A DNA stretch of 27,355 bases from an uncultured Megasphaera sp. (GCA_934193515.1 CAKPVJ010000030.1:1-27355), one strand, 5' to 3'. Positions 15,190 to 23,888 are shown, counted from the stretch's first letter. Notes: a model not told the origin generated them from the sequence alone. Numbers and translations are program-made.

Positions 15190-15218
15190 TTGTCAAAATC
15201 GAATTAAATCAGTACAAT
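15190..15218 (+). promoter_or_regulatory. Promoter of the methyltransferase-CsoR gene
   Basis: TTGTCA (15190-15195), a 17-nt spacer and TACAAT (15213-15218), immediately after the metQ terminator, so the fusion gene is a separate unit. No GC-rich palindrome typical of a CsoR operator was seen here. Confidence 0.7.
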
Positions 15219-15251
15219 AAAGGAAAAGTATATACAAAGGCTGGGAACGAA

Positions 15252-16190
15252 ATGGATAAAGAACATGTTTTTTTTGAAAATTATGCTCCGACGTGGGACC
15301 GGGACCGCAAAGAGAATAAAAAAATACTGCAGGATTTGATGCAGCTGGTACAGCTCAAGCCGGGCAGCTGTGTATTGGACGTTGGCTGCGGTACAGGCGT
15401 ACTGATTCCGTATTTGCAGGAAGCAGTCGGCGAAGAAGGTCATGTAGAAGCATTGGATTATTCGCAGCAAATGCTGGATAAGGCGAAAGAAAAGTTTGCT
15501 CATTTGCCGCACGTTTCTTTCACAGAAGGGAATATTTTAAAATATGCGCTGCCGGAGAAATACTACGACGCGATTATTTGTCTTAATTTTTATCCGCATA
15601 TCAGTCGGCACAGCCGTGATTTTATCAAAAAAATGAACAAGGCATTGAAGGATGACGGCATGCTCGTCATCATGCATGACATGCCGCGGCAAAAAGTAAA
15701 TACCATTCATCAGGATGTTAAAGGAAGCCAGCCGCTGCTGCCGCCGGTAGATGTACTGGAAGCTAATCTTATCAGTGCCGGCTTTTCCGTGCAGATTGCG
15801 ATGGATACGGAGTCGTTTTATCTCGTCAAAGTAGTCAAATACTTGGAAATGCCGTATATTCATTATCAGGAAGAAGAACAGGCAGAGGCAGCCGCACCGG
15901 TGTCCTGCCGTCAGCATAGCCATCAGCACAGTCATGAGCAGACTAAAATCGTATTAAACCGGCTGGCCCGGGTCAGCGGCCATTTGGAAGCGATTCGGAG
16001 AATGGTGGAAGATGGGCGGGACTGTAGCGATGTGTTGGTACAGTTGGCAGCAGTGGATTCGGCGATTGTCAGTGTCAGTAAAGTGGTATTAAAGGATCAT
16101 ATTGACCACTGCATTGTCGATGCTGTCAAAGAAAATGACCTGCAGTCTGTAGAAAATTTAAAGAAAGCGATTAGTACGTTTATAAAATAG
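15252..16190 (+). CDS. Class I SAM methyltransferase fused to a CsoR-type metal sensor
   Basis: A 312-residue protein with two unrelated parts in one open frame. Residues 1-200 are a Rossmann-fold methyltransferase: VLDVGCGTG (41-49, SAM motif I), acidic EALDYS (66-71, motif II), and CLNFYPHISRHS with a KALKDDGMLVIMHD post-core segment. Residues 219-228 are a Cys/His-rich linker (CRQHSHQHSH). Residues 231-312 are a full CsoR/DUF156 helical domain (LNRLARVSGHLEAIRRMVEDGRDC). The Cu(I)-sensor ligand set C258, H283, C287 has the exact C-x24-H-x3-C spacing of CsoR. The start at 15252 lacks a strong ribosome site; an earlier in-frame ATG falls in the metQ terminator. The substrate of the methyltransferase is unknown. 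Confidence 0.88.
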   Translation: MDKEHVFFENYAPTWDRDRKENKKILQDLMQLVQLKPGSCVLDVGCGTGVLIPYLQEAVGEEGHVEALDYSQQMLDKAKEKFAHLPHVSFTEGNILKYALPEKYYDAIICLNFYPHISRHSRDFIKKMNKALKDDGMLVIMHDMPRQKVNTIHQDVKGSQPLLPPVDVLEANLISAGFSVQIAMDTESFYLVKVVKYLEMPYIHYQEEEQAEAAAPVSCRQHSHQHSHEQTKIVLNRLARVSGHLEAIRRMVEDGRDCSDVLVQLAAVDSAIVSVSKVVLKDHIDHCIVDAVKENDLQSVENLKKAISTFIK

Positions 16191-16267
16191 CGGCGTTTTA
16201 TAGTCGAATAGAATAAAACTATGGTATAATTAACATATATGTTGCATGCAGTAAAGGATGTGATTTC

Positions 16268-17071
16268 ATGCAGTTTCGCGTGTTATTAGGTGATATAACG
16301 ACGTGGCAGGCTGATGCGATTGTCAATTCAGCAAGTTCTAGTTTGTTGGGCATGAGTGGTTCTATAGATAATGCGATTCATCGGGCAGGCGGTATCTCGC
16401 TGACGGCGGCGTGCCGTTCGCTGCAGGGATGCCATACTGGCGAAGCTAAAATGACAAAAGGATATAAATTACCGGCTAAGTTTGTAATTCACGCAGTCGG
16501 GCCTATTTGGGTCGGCGGCAAACGAAATGAAGAAGCCGAACTGATTTCTTGCTACCGCAAGAGTATCCATATTGCAGAGGAAGCCAATCTGCATTATATT
16601 GCATTTACCTCGATCAGTACGGAAGACAAACGGTATCCGCGGCAGCGGGCAGCCAGTGCCGTGATTCCTGTTATCATGACAGACGGTACGCCCCTTACTC
16701 GTATCGACTTGGTCTGCACGGACCAGACTATGCAAGATACGTATACGCGGGCTGCTGTTATGTTTTGGCTGCAGCATCTCAACGAAGCGCATAAGGATGA
16801 ATTAGTGCCTATGGTAGAAGAAGCCATGATTTCACTGGTCATGCTGCGTATCGAATCGGATAAGCCAGATCCTATCGCCTTGGCTGAACGAGTACGCAAC
16901 ATGAAGCGAGTTTTGCGGCCGTTTTTGGATATGAGCCAGCCGCGCAGTATCATGGATATTGAAAAAGCAGCCGATATGGTCATGCAGACCTATGCAGAAA
17001 CCGGCAGTGCAATCAAAGAAGGCAATGGGCTGGAAGATATTCTGCCCAGCTACTGCCAGGAAGAGGAGTAA
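16268..17071 (+). CDS. Macrodomain protein with degenerate ADP-ribose loops and a C-terminal extension
   Basis: A 267-residue protein. Residues 1-175 are a macrodomain (VLLGDITTWQADAIVNSAS, IHAVGPIW). Macrodomains bind or cleave ADP-ribose. Here the usual NAAN is replaced by N20-SASS, the first glycine loop is GMSGSIDNAIHR, and the second loop STGIxGYP has become STEDKRYP (117-124), so ordinary ADP-ribose binding is doubtful. Residues 176-267 form an alpha-helical extension I do not recognise. AAAGGATGTGATTTC precedes the ATG. The next gene, a CpXC protein, starts 3 nt after its stop. Compare the canonical macrodomain protein at 25072. Confidence 0.85.
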   Translation: MQFRVLLGDITTWQADAIVNSASSSLLGMSGSIDNAIHRAGGISLTAACRSLQGCHTGEAKMTKGYKLPAKFVIHAVGPIWVGGKRNEEAELISCYRKSIHIAEEANLHYIAFTSISTEDKRYPRQRAASAVIPVIMTDGTPLTRIDLVCTDQTMQDTYTRAAVMFWLQHLNEAHKDELVPMVEEAMISLVMLRIESDKPDPIALAERVRNMKRVLRPFLDMSQPRSIMDIEKAADMVMQTYAETGSAIKEGNGLEDILPSYCQEEE

Positions 17072-17074
17072 TCA

Positions 17075-17869
17075 ATGATGACAGGAACCCATGAAAAAGT
17101 ACTTGCCCTTACGTGCCCGGCATGCCAAGGACAGGGAACATTTCAAACGTGGGATTGTATAGATGGAACCAACAGCCCAGAACTGCGCAAACGCATTCTG
17201 ACGGATGAAACTTTGTTTTTTTACGAATGCCCCCATTGTCATGAGGCGATTCATGTAGAAAGCCCTTGTTTGTACATTAACAGACAGGAAAAATGGATGG
17301 TCTGGCATATTCCCGATCCCAAAGTACCCGTGACTTCGCAGGAAGTATGCAGTTTTTTGGGTGAGCCGTCTTTTGATGACTATTTGTGCCGGGCTGCGCT
17401 AACCTGGGGTGAATGGCGAGAAAAGATTATCGAAATGGAAAGCAGCTATGATGACCGTCTTTATGAAATTATCAAATACGGTGCCTATCAGCTGGTGAAA
17501 GAAGCGGATAGAGAAAAACTGCCGCTGGAAGCCTATCATTTGGATTATAACGATGAAATGCGGCAAAAAGAAACGTTATCTCTTGTTTTTATGGAACGAG
17601 ACCGCCGGGGGATGGGATATACCTATGAAATTACCCCCAAAGTACGGGAAGTAACGGAAGATATTTTTCTGCCGCTGCTGAAACGGCTTCCCAATATGAA
17701 CGACAAGGGGAAATTTGAACGATTCGGGTATTCTTGGGCACAGCACATGATGACGTACGTCATGCAGGCCGCTTCCTCCGAAGAGGGAAAACATACATAC
17801 GGACAACTGTTGGGGTTTTGGGTACAAACCTTGGGCAAAGAATTATTTCATGCAGATATAAAAGCATAA
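17075..17869 (+). CDS. CpXC-domain protein
   Basis: A 264-residue protein with an N-terminal CpXC zinc-ribbon-like domain: C14-PAC17 and C52-PHC55 give four likely metal ligands, with the intervening FQTWDCIDGTNSPELRKRIL and LFFYECPHC typical of the family. The rest (about 80-264) is mixed alpha/beta with many charged residues and no known motif. Function unknown. AGAGGAG lies 6 nt before the ATG at 17075; a second ATG follows directly. It is tightly coupled to the degenerate macrodomain gene, so the two proteins probably work together. A weak hairpin (CATAACAGT/ACTGTTATG) follows the stop. Confidence 0.82.
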   Translation: MMTGTHEKVLALTCPACQGQGTFQTWDCIDGTNSPELRKRILTDETLFFYECPHCHEAIHVESPCLYINRQEKWMVWHIPDPKVPVTSQEVCSFLGEPSFDDYLCRAALTWGEWREKIIEMESSYDDRLYEIIKYGAYQLVKEADREKLPLEAYHLDYNDEMRQKETLSLVFMERDRRGMGYTYEITPKVREVTEDIFLPLLKRLPNMNDKGKFERFGYSWAQHMMTYVMQAASSEEGKHTYGQLLGFWVQTLGKELFHADIKA

Positions 17870-17936
17870 CAGTCCTATGACTGTTATGTCCTTTTACATA
17901 TAGGGTTTTTAATCGTATATAAAAGGAGGCATTGCT

Positions 17937-19169
17937 ATGAAATCATTGGATGAGTTGTATTATCATATGCTGAAAAGTGCCGCTGTTGATGGCAAAGTCG
18001 TCATACCGGAAAACGGGGACGCGCACTTAATCGACTGTCTGCTGCATCCAGATAAACACGCGCTGGTATGGCGTGTTAAGCCGTGTTTGTGTCCACCCGA
18101 TGAATCGTCGTGTGCGGCAGCTTGCCAATGGGACGCTATGGTGCCGGGACCGCAGGGCATGGAAGTAGATGCAGAGACCTGCGTAGGATGCCAGGCCTGT
18201 ATTGATGCCTGTAAGTTGGGCTCGCTGCAGGCCAATAAAGATATACTGCCGGTTGTCAAAGAGCTTCACGAATACGACGGGCCTATATATGCGTTGGTAG
18301 CACCGGCTGTTTCCGGACAGTTTGGCGATGACGTTACGATAGGAAAACTGCGTACGGCCTTAAAACAGCTCGGCTTTACCGGCGTGATTGAAGTTGCCGT
18401 GTTTGCCGATATTTTGACATTGAAAGAAGCCTTGGAATTTGACAAGAATATTACCAGCGAAACGGATTTTCAATTGACAAGCTGCTGCTGTCCCATGTGG
18501 ATTGCGATGATAAAAAAATTATACCAACAGCTGCTGCCGAATGTTCCCGGTTCCGTATCGCCGATGATTGCCGGCGGCAGGACGATAAAGAAAATCCATC
18601 CGCAGGCCAAAACGGTTTTTATCGGCCCGTGTCTAGCCAAAAAAGCAGAACGGCGTGAAGCTGATTTAGCTGGTGCTGTTGATTATGTCCTCACCTATCA
18701 GGAACTGCGGGATTTATTTTCTGTGACGAATATAGACATTCATTCATTGCCGGAAGACATCAAGAACCATGCTTCTAAAGCAGGCATTACCTACGCTTTT
18801 GCAGGCGGCGTGGCAGAAGCCGTGCGCCGGGCTGTAGAAAAATTGGACCCGCAGCGGCCAATTGGCGTCAAACCACGGCAGGCAGACGGCGTACCGGCAT
18901 GCAAAGCGATGATTCAGGATATCTTAGACGGCAACCGCCAGGGAAATTTCTTTGAAGGCATGGGCTGCATCGGCGGCTGTGTTGGCGGTCCGAAAGCCAT
19001 CATTCCCAAAGAAAAAGGCAAAGCCTGCGTAGAAGCTTATGGAGAAGCGGCGCGCTATGAAACCCCCATGGAAAACCCGTATGTCATTGAATTATTGAAG
19101 AAAATGGGGTTTGAAACAATAGAGGAATTTTTGACGGAAAGTCATTTATACGACAGAGAGTTTATCTAA
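17937..19169 (+). CDS. [FeFe]-hydrogenase-like iron-sulfur protein (atypical)
   Basis: A 410-residue protein with two iron-sulfur sites and an H-cluster domain. The N-terminal site has C50, C52, C59 and C63 in unusual C-x-C-x6-C-x3-C spacing. The second is a regular CVGCQACIDAC (C82, C85, C88, C92). The H-cluster motifs are L1 TSCCCPMW (181-188), L2 GPCLAKKAE (230-238) and L3 EGMGCIGGCVGGP (340-352). All four cluster cysteines are kept, but L2 has GPC in place of MPC and L3 has GGCVGGP in place of GGCxxGGG. This points to a non-prototypical branch (sensory or electron-confurcating groups B-D) and not the main H2 producer. AAAAGGAGG precedes the ATG. No maturation genes are in view. Confidence 0.87.
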   Translation: MKSLDELYYHMLKSAAVDGKVVIPENGDAHLIDCLLHPDKHALVWRVKPCLCPPDESSCAAACQWDAMVPGPQGMEVDAETCVGCQACIDACKLGSLQANKDILPVVKELHEYDGPIYALVAPAVSGQFGDDVTIGKLRTALKQLGFTGVIEVAVFADILTLKEALEFDKNITSETDFQLTSCCCPMWIAMIKKLYQQLLPNVPGSVSPMIAGGRTIKKIHPQAKTVFIGPCLAKKAERREADLAGAVDYVLTYQELRDLFSVTNIDIHSLPEDIKNHASKAGITYAFAGGVAEAVRRAVEKLDPQRPIGVKPRQADGVPACKAMIQDILDGNRQGNFFEGMGCIGGCVGGPKAIIPKEKGKACVEAYGEAARYETPMENPYVIELLKKMGFETIEEFLTESHLYDREFI

Positions 19170-19240
19170 AAAGCAATGGAGAACAGAGTATCTGACAAGG
19201 TTTTTACACCGGTATACTATCAGACTCGTTGGGATATAGC

Positions 19241-19259
19241 GTAATACGCTGCGTATTAC
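19241..19259. repeat. Palindrome GTAATACG-CTG-CGTATTAC
   Basis: A perfect 8-bp inverted repeat around 3 nt, between the hydrogenase-like gene and the terminator. It could be a protein-binding site or a small RNA stem; nothing around it favours one. Confidence 0.45.
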
Positions 19260-19269
19260 CCCATAAAAC

Positions 19270-19318
19270 GAAAAGACTGCGCATCGGAGCGAATTGCTTC
19301 GTGTCGCAGTCTTTTTTT
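19270..19318. terminator. Bidirectional terminator
   Basis: Stem AAAAGACTGCG / CGCAGTCTTTT (19271-19281 and 19305-19315). T7 follows on the plus strand and TTTTCGTTTT on the minus strand. It separates the hydrogenase-like gene from the convergent membrane-protein gene. Confidence 0.9.
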
Positions 19319-19339
19319 GCAGGTTTTGCAGAATAGAAA

Positions 19340-20035
19340 TTATTTTTGAGAGAACCGCGTTTCTGTCGGAAAGGATAACGAAGAAGCGTAATCATCGCGG
19401 ACGGCAATACCGTGCTGTGCAAAATATGTACGCAGTATGACGTAATTTTGTATGGAAATATGCATGTGGTTAATAAATTCTATACCTTCATGCCCGCGGC
19501 TGTGTTCGACAAGGACTAGGGAGGCCTGAGATGATAAATGCTCCAAGCGATGCGCCTGCCTGCTGCTGTATATGGTAATGCGCGGTCCCCATTCTTCTAA
19601 TCCTGTCAGTGTACGATGCGCGTAAAAATGAACGTATCGGATATCCGTATCTTTTACAGCGCAGGCAATACCGTTCCAATCTGTCAACAACAACGCATGA
19701 TTGCGAATCGTGATGGACTGGGCACTGTAAATACGCTGCAGTAAGGTGACGCCGGCAGCCGTAATCAGTAAGCCCAATACAGTTGCCATACTGCGAAGCG
19801 GCCAGGTAGGTATCCAAATCCAGAGGAGAAGTATGATGCAGCCCATGCCTGCGGCAAATGCGGCGCGGCGATTATCGCAGCTTGTGATGAAGCATGAAGA
19901 CGGCTGTTGGCGGCGAATAGATGCCTGCAGCCGTCGCAGACGTAGTTGGCTGCCCAAGCTACGAATAAGTGCATATATAAAACAGGCAGCAGCCAGTGTG
20001 CATAATGAAATAAAAATTTGAGGCAGCCCATTCAT
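19340..20035 (-). CDS. Membrane protein of unknown function
   Basis: A 231-residue protein with an N-terminal membrane helix (about 5-27), a basic stretch rich in Arg (30-55), then a pair of helices (about 58-75 and 78-100). The C-terminal 130 residues form a soluble, beta-rich region (ITIRNHALLLTDWNGIACAV, WGPRITIYSS) resembling a membrane-anchored PH-like domain, a comparison made by pattern only. AAAAGGAGTGACG precedes the ATG. It is divergent from dacA across 242 AT-rich bases and converges on the hydrogenase-like gene. No catalytic motif. Confidence 0.65.
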   Translation of the reverse strand: MNGLPQIFISLCTLAAACFIYALIRSLGSQLRLRRLQASIRRQQPSSCFITSCDNRRAAFAAGMGCIILLLWIWIPTWPLRSMATVLGLLITAAGVTLLQRIYSAQSITIRNHALLLTDWNGIACAVKDTDIRYVHFYAHRTLTGLEEWGPRITIYSSRQAHRLEHLSSQASLVLVEHSRGHEGIEFINHMHISIQNYVILRTYFAQHGIAVRDDYASSLSFPTETRFSQK

Positions 20036-20174
20036 CAGACGTCACTCCTTTTATGTGATAATTATTTTTAATATATTATAATCAAGATGCAAAAAAATAG
20101 CAATGGATGATGCGGCAGACATGAAAAAAATGGTTCATAGTTTGTGTAATATATGCCGTTTTTTAGCAGTAAAA

Positions 20175-20203
20175 TTGACAGAGAAGATAATTGAAAATAT
20201 AAT
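20175..20203 (+). promoter_or_regulatory. Promoter of the PBP5-type gene
   Basis: TTGACA (20175-20180), 17-nt spacer, TATAAT (20198-20203): a perfect SigA consensus, about 75 nt before the start codon. The untranslated leader is AT-rich (TATATATG, TAATATATATTA). Confidence 0.8.
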
Positions 20204-20277
20204 ATAATTATATATGTTTTTAATATATATTAAGAAATGATTACTTTTAGTGTTTTCAATTTAAGGAAGTGCAGTGT

Positions 20278-21123
20278 ATGTTTTTTCGTTACAAACAGCA
20301 TATAGCAACATGTTTGGTGGCTGCTGCATTTGCAGTCTTATCTATGGTATCTATGGCCGTGCAGGCGGCAGCTCCGACAACGGGCGCAGAGGCAGCCTGC
20401 ATGATTGATGTCAATACGGGCAGGATTTTGTATCAGCACAATCCTACCAAATGGATGCATCCGGCAAGCACGACAAAAATCGTAACATTGATTACCGCTT
20501 TGGATCAATGTAAAGACAAGCTGGATCAGCCACTGAAAATTTCTTCGTATGCCGCGAATATAGAACCATCTTCGCTGGGAATTGCACCGGGAGATTCCTT
20601 GACTGTGCGGGAAGCGCTGCGGGGTATGATGGTGGTATCCGGCAATGATGCGGCTGTAGCCGTTGCAGAAACCTTGGGAGGTTCTGTCGCAGGATATGCT
20701 GCGATGATGAATGCAGAAGCGCAAAAAATGGGGGCAGCGCACACGCATTTTGTTAATCCTAACGGACTGACAGCACCTAAGCATTATACGACAGCGGTAG
20801 ACATGGCAAAAATGGCCGCTTACGGTATGAAGAATTTTCCTGAATTTCGCTATATTGTAAGCTTAAAAGCTTATGATGTAAAATATTTAGACGGTCGTAC
20901 GCCTAAGCATGTAACGACGACGAATCATTTTCTCAAAAGTAATTACAACGGGGCCAATGGTATCAAAACGGGATTTACCAATGCAGCCGGGGACTGTTTG
21001 GTTGCTTCCGCAACTCGCAATGGACAAACCTTAGCTGTCGTCCTGTTTAATGACGATGACCGCTGGGAAGATGCACCCGCTATTTTGGACTATGGATTCC
21101 GTCGGCTGCAAATAGGAAAGTAA
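20278..21123 (+). CDS. dacA: D-Ala-D-Ala carboxypeptidase (PBP5/DacA type, peptidase S11)
   Basis: A 281-residue serine carboxypeptidase that trims the terminal D-Ala from peptidoglycan stem peptides in the periplasm. The signal peptide ends about at VQA-AAP (residue 30). Catalytic motifs are S64-TTK67, S121-GN and K230-TG. It is short for the family: the C-terminal beta-domain and amphipathic membrane anchor of PBP5 are absent, so it may be soluble. The start chosen is ATG 20278, 9 nt after AAGGAA; a GTG at 20269 abuts the ribosome site. The response-regulator gene starts 36 nt downstream and may be co-transcribed. Confidence 0.92.
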   Translation: MFFRYKQHIATCLVAAAFAVLSMVSMAVQAAAPTTGAEAACMIDVNTGRILYQHNPTKWMHPASTTKIVTLITALDQCKDKLDQPLKISSYAANIEPSSLGIAPGDSLTVREALRGMMVVSGNDAAVAVAETLGGSVAGYAAMMNAEAQKMGAAHTHFVNPNGLTAPKHYTTAVDMAKMAAYGMKNFPEFRYIVSLKAYDVKYLDGRTPKHVTTTNHFLKSNYNGANGIKTGFTNAAGDCLVASATRNGQTLAVVLFNDDDRWEDAPAILDYGFRRLQIGK

Positions 21124-21159
21124 GAGCGTTTTAACAAAAAACTCTGAGGGGTGAGTCAT

Positions 21160-21870
21160 ATGGCGCATATTTTAGCGATTGAAGATGACAGCATGCTTGC
21201 TGCATTGGAAAAAGATTTCTTGGAAGCCAATGGATTTACAGTGACAGTGGCAGCAACGGGAAAAGAAGGATTAAAAGTGTTTGACGGGGGATGCGTCGAT
21301 GCCGTGCTGCTTGATATCCACCTGCCGGATACCGATGGGTATCTCCTTTGTCAAAAGATGCGCAACACAAGCGATGTGCCGATTCTCTTTATCACGTCAA
21401 GGGGCAGTGATGAGGCGGTAATCAAAGGATTTGCCATGGGGGCGGATGATTATATCGTCAAGCCGTTTAATCCATCTGTTATGCTGGCAAGACTGAAAGC
21501 ACATTTAGAAATGCATCAACGGCTGTTGGGGGTACAGCTGCAGGAAATGGATGAAAGCAAACCAGATATTCAAACGGGGGATTTGCGTATTTTTATTAAA
21601 AGACACCAAGTCTTTCGTGGGAAAAAAGAAATTATACTGACCATTAAAGAATTTAATCTCTTGGCGTTTTTGGTACGCCATCCGAATCAGGTCTTTTCTA
21701 AAAAGTATCTTTTTGAAATGATTTGGCATTTGGATGCGTTTGGCGAGCTGGCAACCGTTACGGTTCATGTAAACCGGCTGCGTGACAAACTCAATCGTGT
21801 CAAACCGCCCTTTACTGCCATCGAAACGGTATGGGGAAATGGCTACCGATTTCGGGCAGAAGAAAGCTGA
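21160..21870 (+). CDS. OmpR/PhoB-family response regulator (orphan)
   Basis: A 236-residue two-component regulator. The receiver domain (1-120) has acidic E8/D9, phospho-acceptor D52 in LLDIHLPD, T79 and K101 in VKPF. The DNA-binding winged helix (about 140-233) has KEFNLLAFLVRHPNQVFSKKYLFEMIW and VTVHVNRLRDKL, ending in WGNGYRF. The start is ATG 21160, 8 nt after GAGGGG. No histidine kinase lies beside it, so it is an orphan or its kinase is elsewhere. It shares the dacA strand and converges on the phosphoethanolamine transferase, which suggests but does not prove control of envelope genes. Confidence 0.94.
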   Translation: MAHILAIEDDSMLAALEKDFLEANGFTVTVAATGKEGLKVFDGGCVDAVLLDIHLPDTDGYLLCQKMRNTSDVPILFITSRGSDEAVIKGFAMGADDYIVKPFNPSVMLARLKAHLEMHQRLLGVQLQEMDESKPDIQTGDLRIFIKRHQVFRGKKEIILTIKEFNLLAFLVRHPNQVFSKKYLFEMIWHLDAFGELATVTVHVNRLRDKLNRVKPPFTAIETVWGNGYRFRAEES

Positions 21871-21883
21871 TAACGATATAAGC

Positions 21884-21916
21884 AAAAAAGCGGTGCTATA
21901 CAGCATCGCTTTTTTA
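21884..21916 (+). terminator. Terminator after the response regulator
   Basis: AAAAAGCGGTGCT pairs with AGCATCGCTTTTT around a 5-nt loop, with a T-run at the end, about 15 nt past the stop. Confidence 0.9.
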
Positions 21917-21975
21917 TATGCAGAAAAATATAGTTACGTTTTGTTTTCTTTTTTTTCTTCTCAATAGTTGGCAAT

Positions 21976-22012
21976 GAAAAAGGGACTGTCTATAAAAACA
22001 GCCCCTTTTTAC
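21976..22012 (-). terminator. Terminator of the phosphoethanolamine transferase gene
   Basis: AAAAAGGGACTGT (21977-21989) pairs with ACAGCCCCTTTTT (21998-22010). On the minus strand it ends in a T-run; it can work in both directions. Confidence 0.88.
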
Positions 22013-22025
22013 AAACATATTCAAA

Positions 22026-23888
22026 TTAATATTCTGTATCGTCCAATAAGCTTGTTTTACCAAAGCGGGTGACTAGGTCTTTTCGCTGCATTTTCCATGC
22101 CGGAGAGGAAAGACTGTAAGACGGGTCGTAGTTGGGCGATTCCATATTTAAAATGCCGCAGATGAATTCGTATTCCAAGTCATTGGTAAAGTAATTAGTT
22201 TGATGTGCTTTGATTGTTGCGGCGATTTGCGGGTTGCGCCGCTGATATTCTTTAGACAAATAGCAGAACATAGGAATGCGAAGTACTTTGAAGCTGGCGC
22301 TGTCAGGCTGACGGCCGACATCCGGGTCACTGCCGTGGTCAGAGAAGTAAACCATGGCATCCAGACTGAGGTTTTGCTGTGCATAGTCAAAAATCTGTGA
22401 TAATACCCAATCTGTATATAAAACGGTATTATCAAAGTCGGCCTGTTCATTTATTTTACCATCATTGAAATGCTGGAATTCTGCCGGATAGCGGTTGCGG
22501 TATTCGATATGGCTGCCCATGATATGAAGAACGACAAAATTCTTTTCATTGGGGTCTACTCGCTGCAAAAACTGCAGTAGTGCGCCGTCCAATGTGGATT
22601 CTTTCAAATCCCGGTCAACCCATTCGGAAACATCGGCTGTTTTGGCGACTAACGTAATCGGTGTATCGGCTACGCCGACCGAGCCTTGATTGCTGAACCA
22701 ATATGTCTTATAACCGGCTTTTTTAGCCATATCAATAATGGAAATAGACTGATTAAATTCTTTGTTGTTGTAAAAATTGGATTCGGTCAGCGCATGTTCC
22801 AATACGGGAACCGTGTACCATACGCAGCTGTACGCGTTGGTAAACAGGGTAAAGTTCGGGTCCTGTTTTTTTGCTGTAAGCCAAGGCGTATTGGGAACAT
22901 GGTCGGGATTATAGGCATTCATCAAGGTGCGTGTTTCTGATTCGCCAATGACGATAATTACCGTATTCGGATAGTTTGCCGGATTTAACTGCACTGCCTG
23001 CAGAGCAGCGAATTTGCTGTCATGATTTTCAGCATACAGTGATGCCCGTTTCATATAGTCGTGTGTATCCAAAAACGTGCGAATTGGAAACGCTTCCGGC
23101 AAAATTTCTTCTTGTAAAGCCCCTATGGAAGGCAGCATAATAAAAAGAGAAATAATAGGAATTATTTTGCGGTATAATTTTGTCTTGGGAAGACGAGGCT
23201 GTTTATAATTAGCCCCAAGCAGTCCGCCTATAATAAGAATTAATAAAACGGCAATGCCTATGACGCGCAGCAAGCCGAGAGAGTGAAAATATTCCAACGT
23301 TTCAGCAGGTCCGGTCTGAAAAATAAGCAGCGCACCGGAGGTCGTAATGCAGGAATTGTATAATGCAAAATACACCCACTGCAGGGCAATGACAAAAAAA
23401 GAAACAAACTGCAGTACTGTCATGAGTATGGCTGCCAGTTTGCGGTGCAGATATTGGGTTGCCGCCATGTTGATGCAGAAGAGAATGGCAAAGAGATACA
23501 ATCCGACATATATATCATATATATTGTTCAAATAGATTGTATTTTTCGTAATTAATGTATTATAACTAAGGAGCGGTCCCGTAATAATCCAGCCAAGACC
23601 AATAATGGCGGTAGGAATAATAGATGCAATTGACAAATGATTCCAGTATAATGCCAGAGAAATAACTACGGCAGCAACGGCAGGAATCAGACCTAAGGTC
23701 ATATCTTCAATATTATCAGGCCCCAAGCCTAAGGAAATATTGAATTCCCACTGCACGCACAGCGCGTAAATGACAGCAAAAATACATAGCAGATAAAAAA
23801 ACGTATGCCCGGCTTTTGCCAGAGAAAACGGTGGCTTGCCCGGCAGCATGGAAGATCCTTTCGGTCTGTTGGAAATGGGGTTAGGCAT
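22026..23888 (-). CDS. Phosphoethanolamine transferase (sulfatase superfamily, EptA/CptA-like)
   Basis: A 620-residue membrane enzyme. Five or so N-terminal membrane helices (30-260) precede a periplasmic alkaline-phosphatase-fold domain. Metal ligands and active site are seen as E316 in VIGESETR, probable nucleophile T359 in VWYTVP, H460 in MGSH and D517-H518 in FSDHGSD. Such enzymes move phosphoethanolamine from phosphatidylethanolamine to lipid A, core sugars or other envelope glycans. The nucleophile region differs from classic EptA (SCGTATAVSVPCMF), so the acceptor may not be lipid A. The start is ATG 23888, behind GAAAGGTGACACTTCC. Repeated TTTACA boxes and an inverted repeat lie upstream. 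Confidence 0.88.
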   Translation of the reverse strand: MPNPISNRPKGSSMLPGKPPFSLAKAGHTFFYLLCIFAVIYALCVQWEFNISLGLGPDNIEDMTLGLIPAVAAVVISLALYWNHLSIASIIPTAIIGLGWIITGPLLSYNTLITKNTIYLNNIYDIYVGLYLFAILFCINMAATQYLHRKLAAILMTVLQFVSFFVIALQWVYFALYNSCITTSGALLIFQTGPAETLEYFHSLGLLRVIGIAVLLILIIGGLLGANYKQPRLPKTKLYRKIIPIISLFIMLPSIGALQEEILPEAFPIRTFLDTHDYMKRASLYAENHDSKFAALQAVQLNPANYPNTVIIVIGESETRTLMNAYNPDHVPNTPWLTAKKQDPNFTLFTNAYSCVWYTVPVLEHALTESNFYNNKEFNQSISIIDMAKKAGYKTYWFSNQGSVGVADTPITLVAKTADVSEWVDRDLKESTLDGALLQFLQRVDPNEKNFVVLHIMGSHIEYRNRYPAEFQHFNDGKINEQADFDNTVLYTDWVLSQIFDYAQQNLSLDAMVYFSDHGSDPDVGRQPDSASFKVLRIPMFCYLSKEYQRRNPQIAATIKAHQTNYFTNDLEYEFICGILNMESPNYDPSYSLSSPAWKMQRKDLVTRFGKTSLLDDTEY

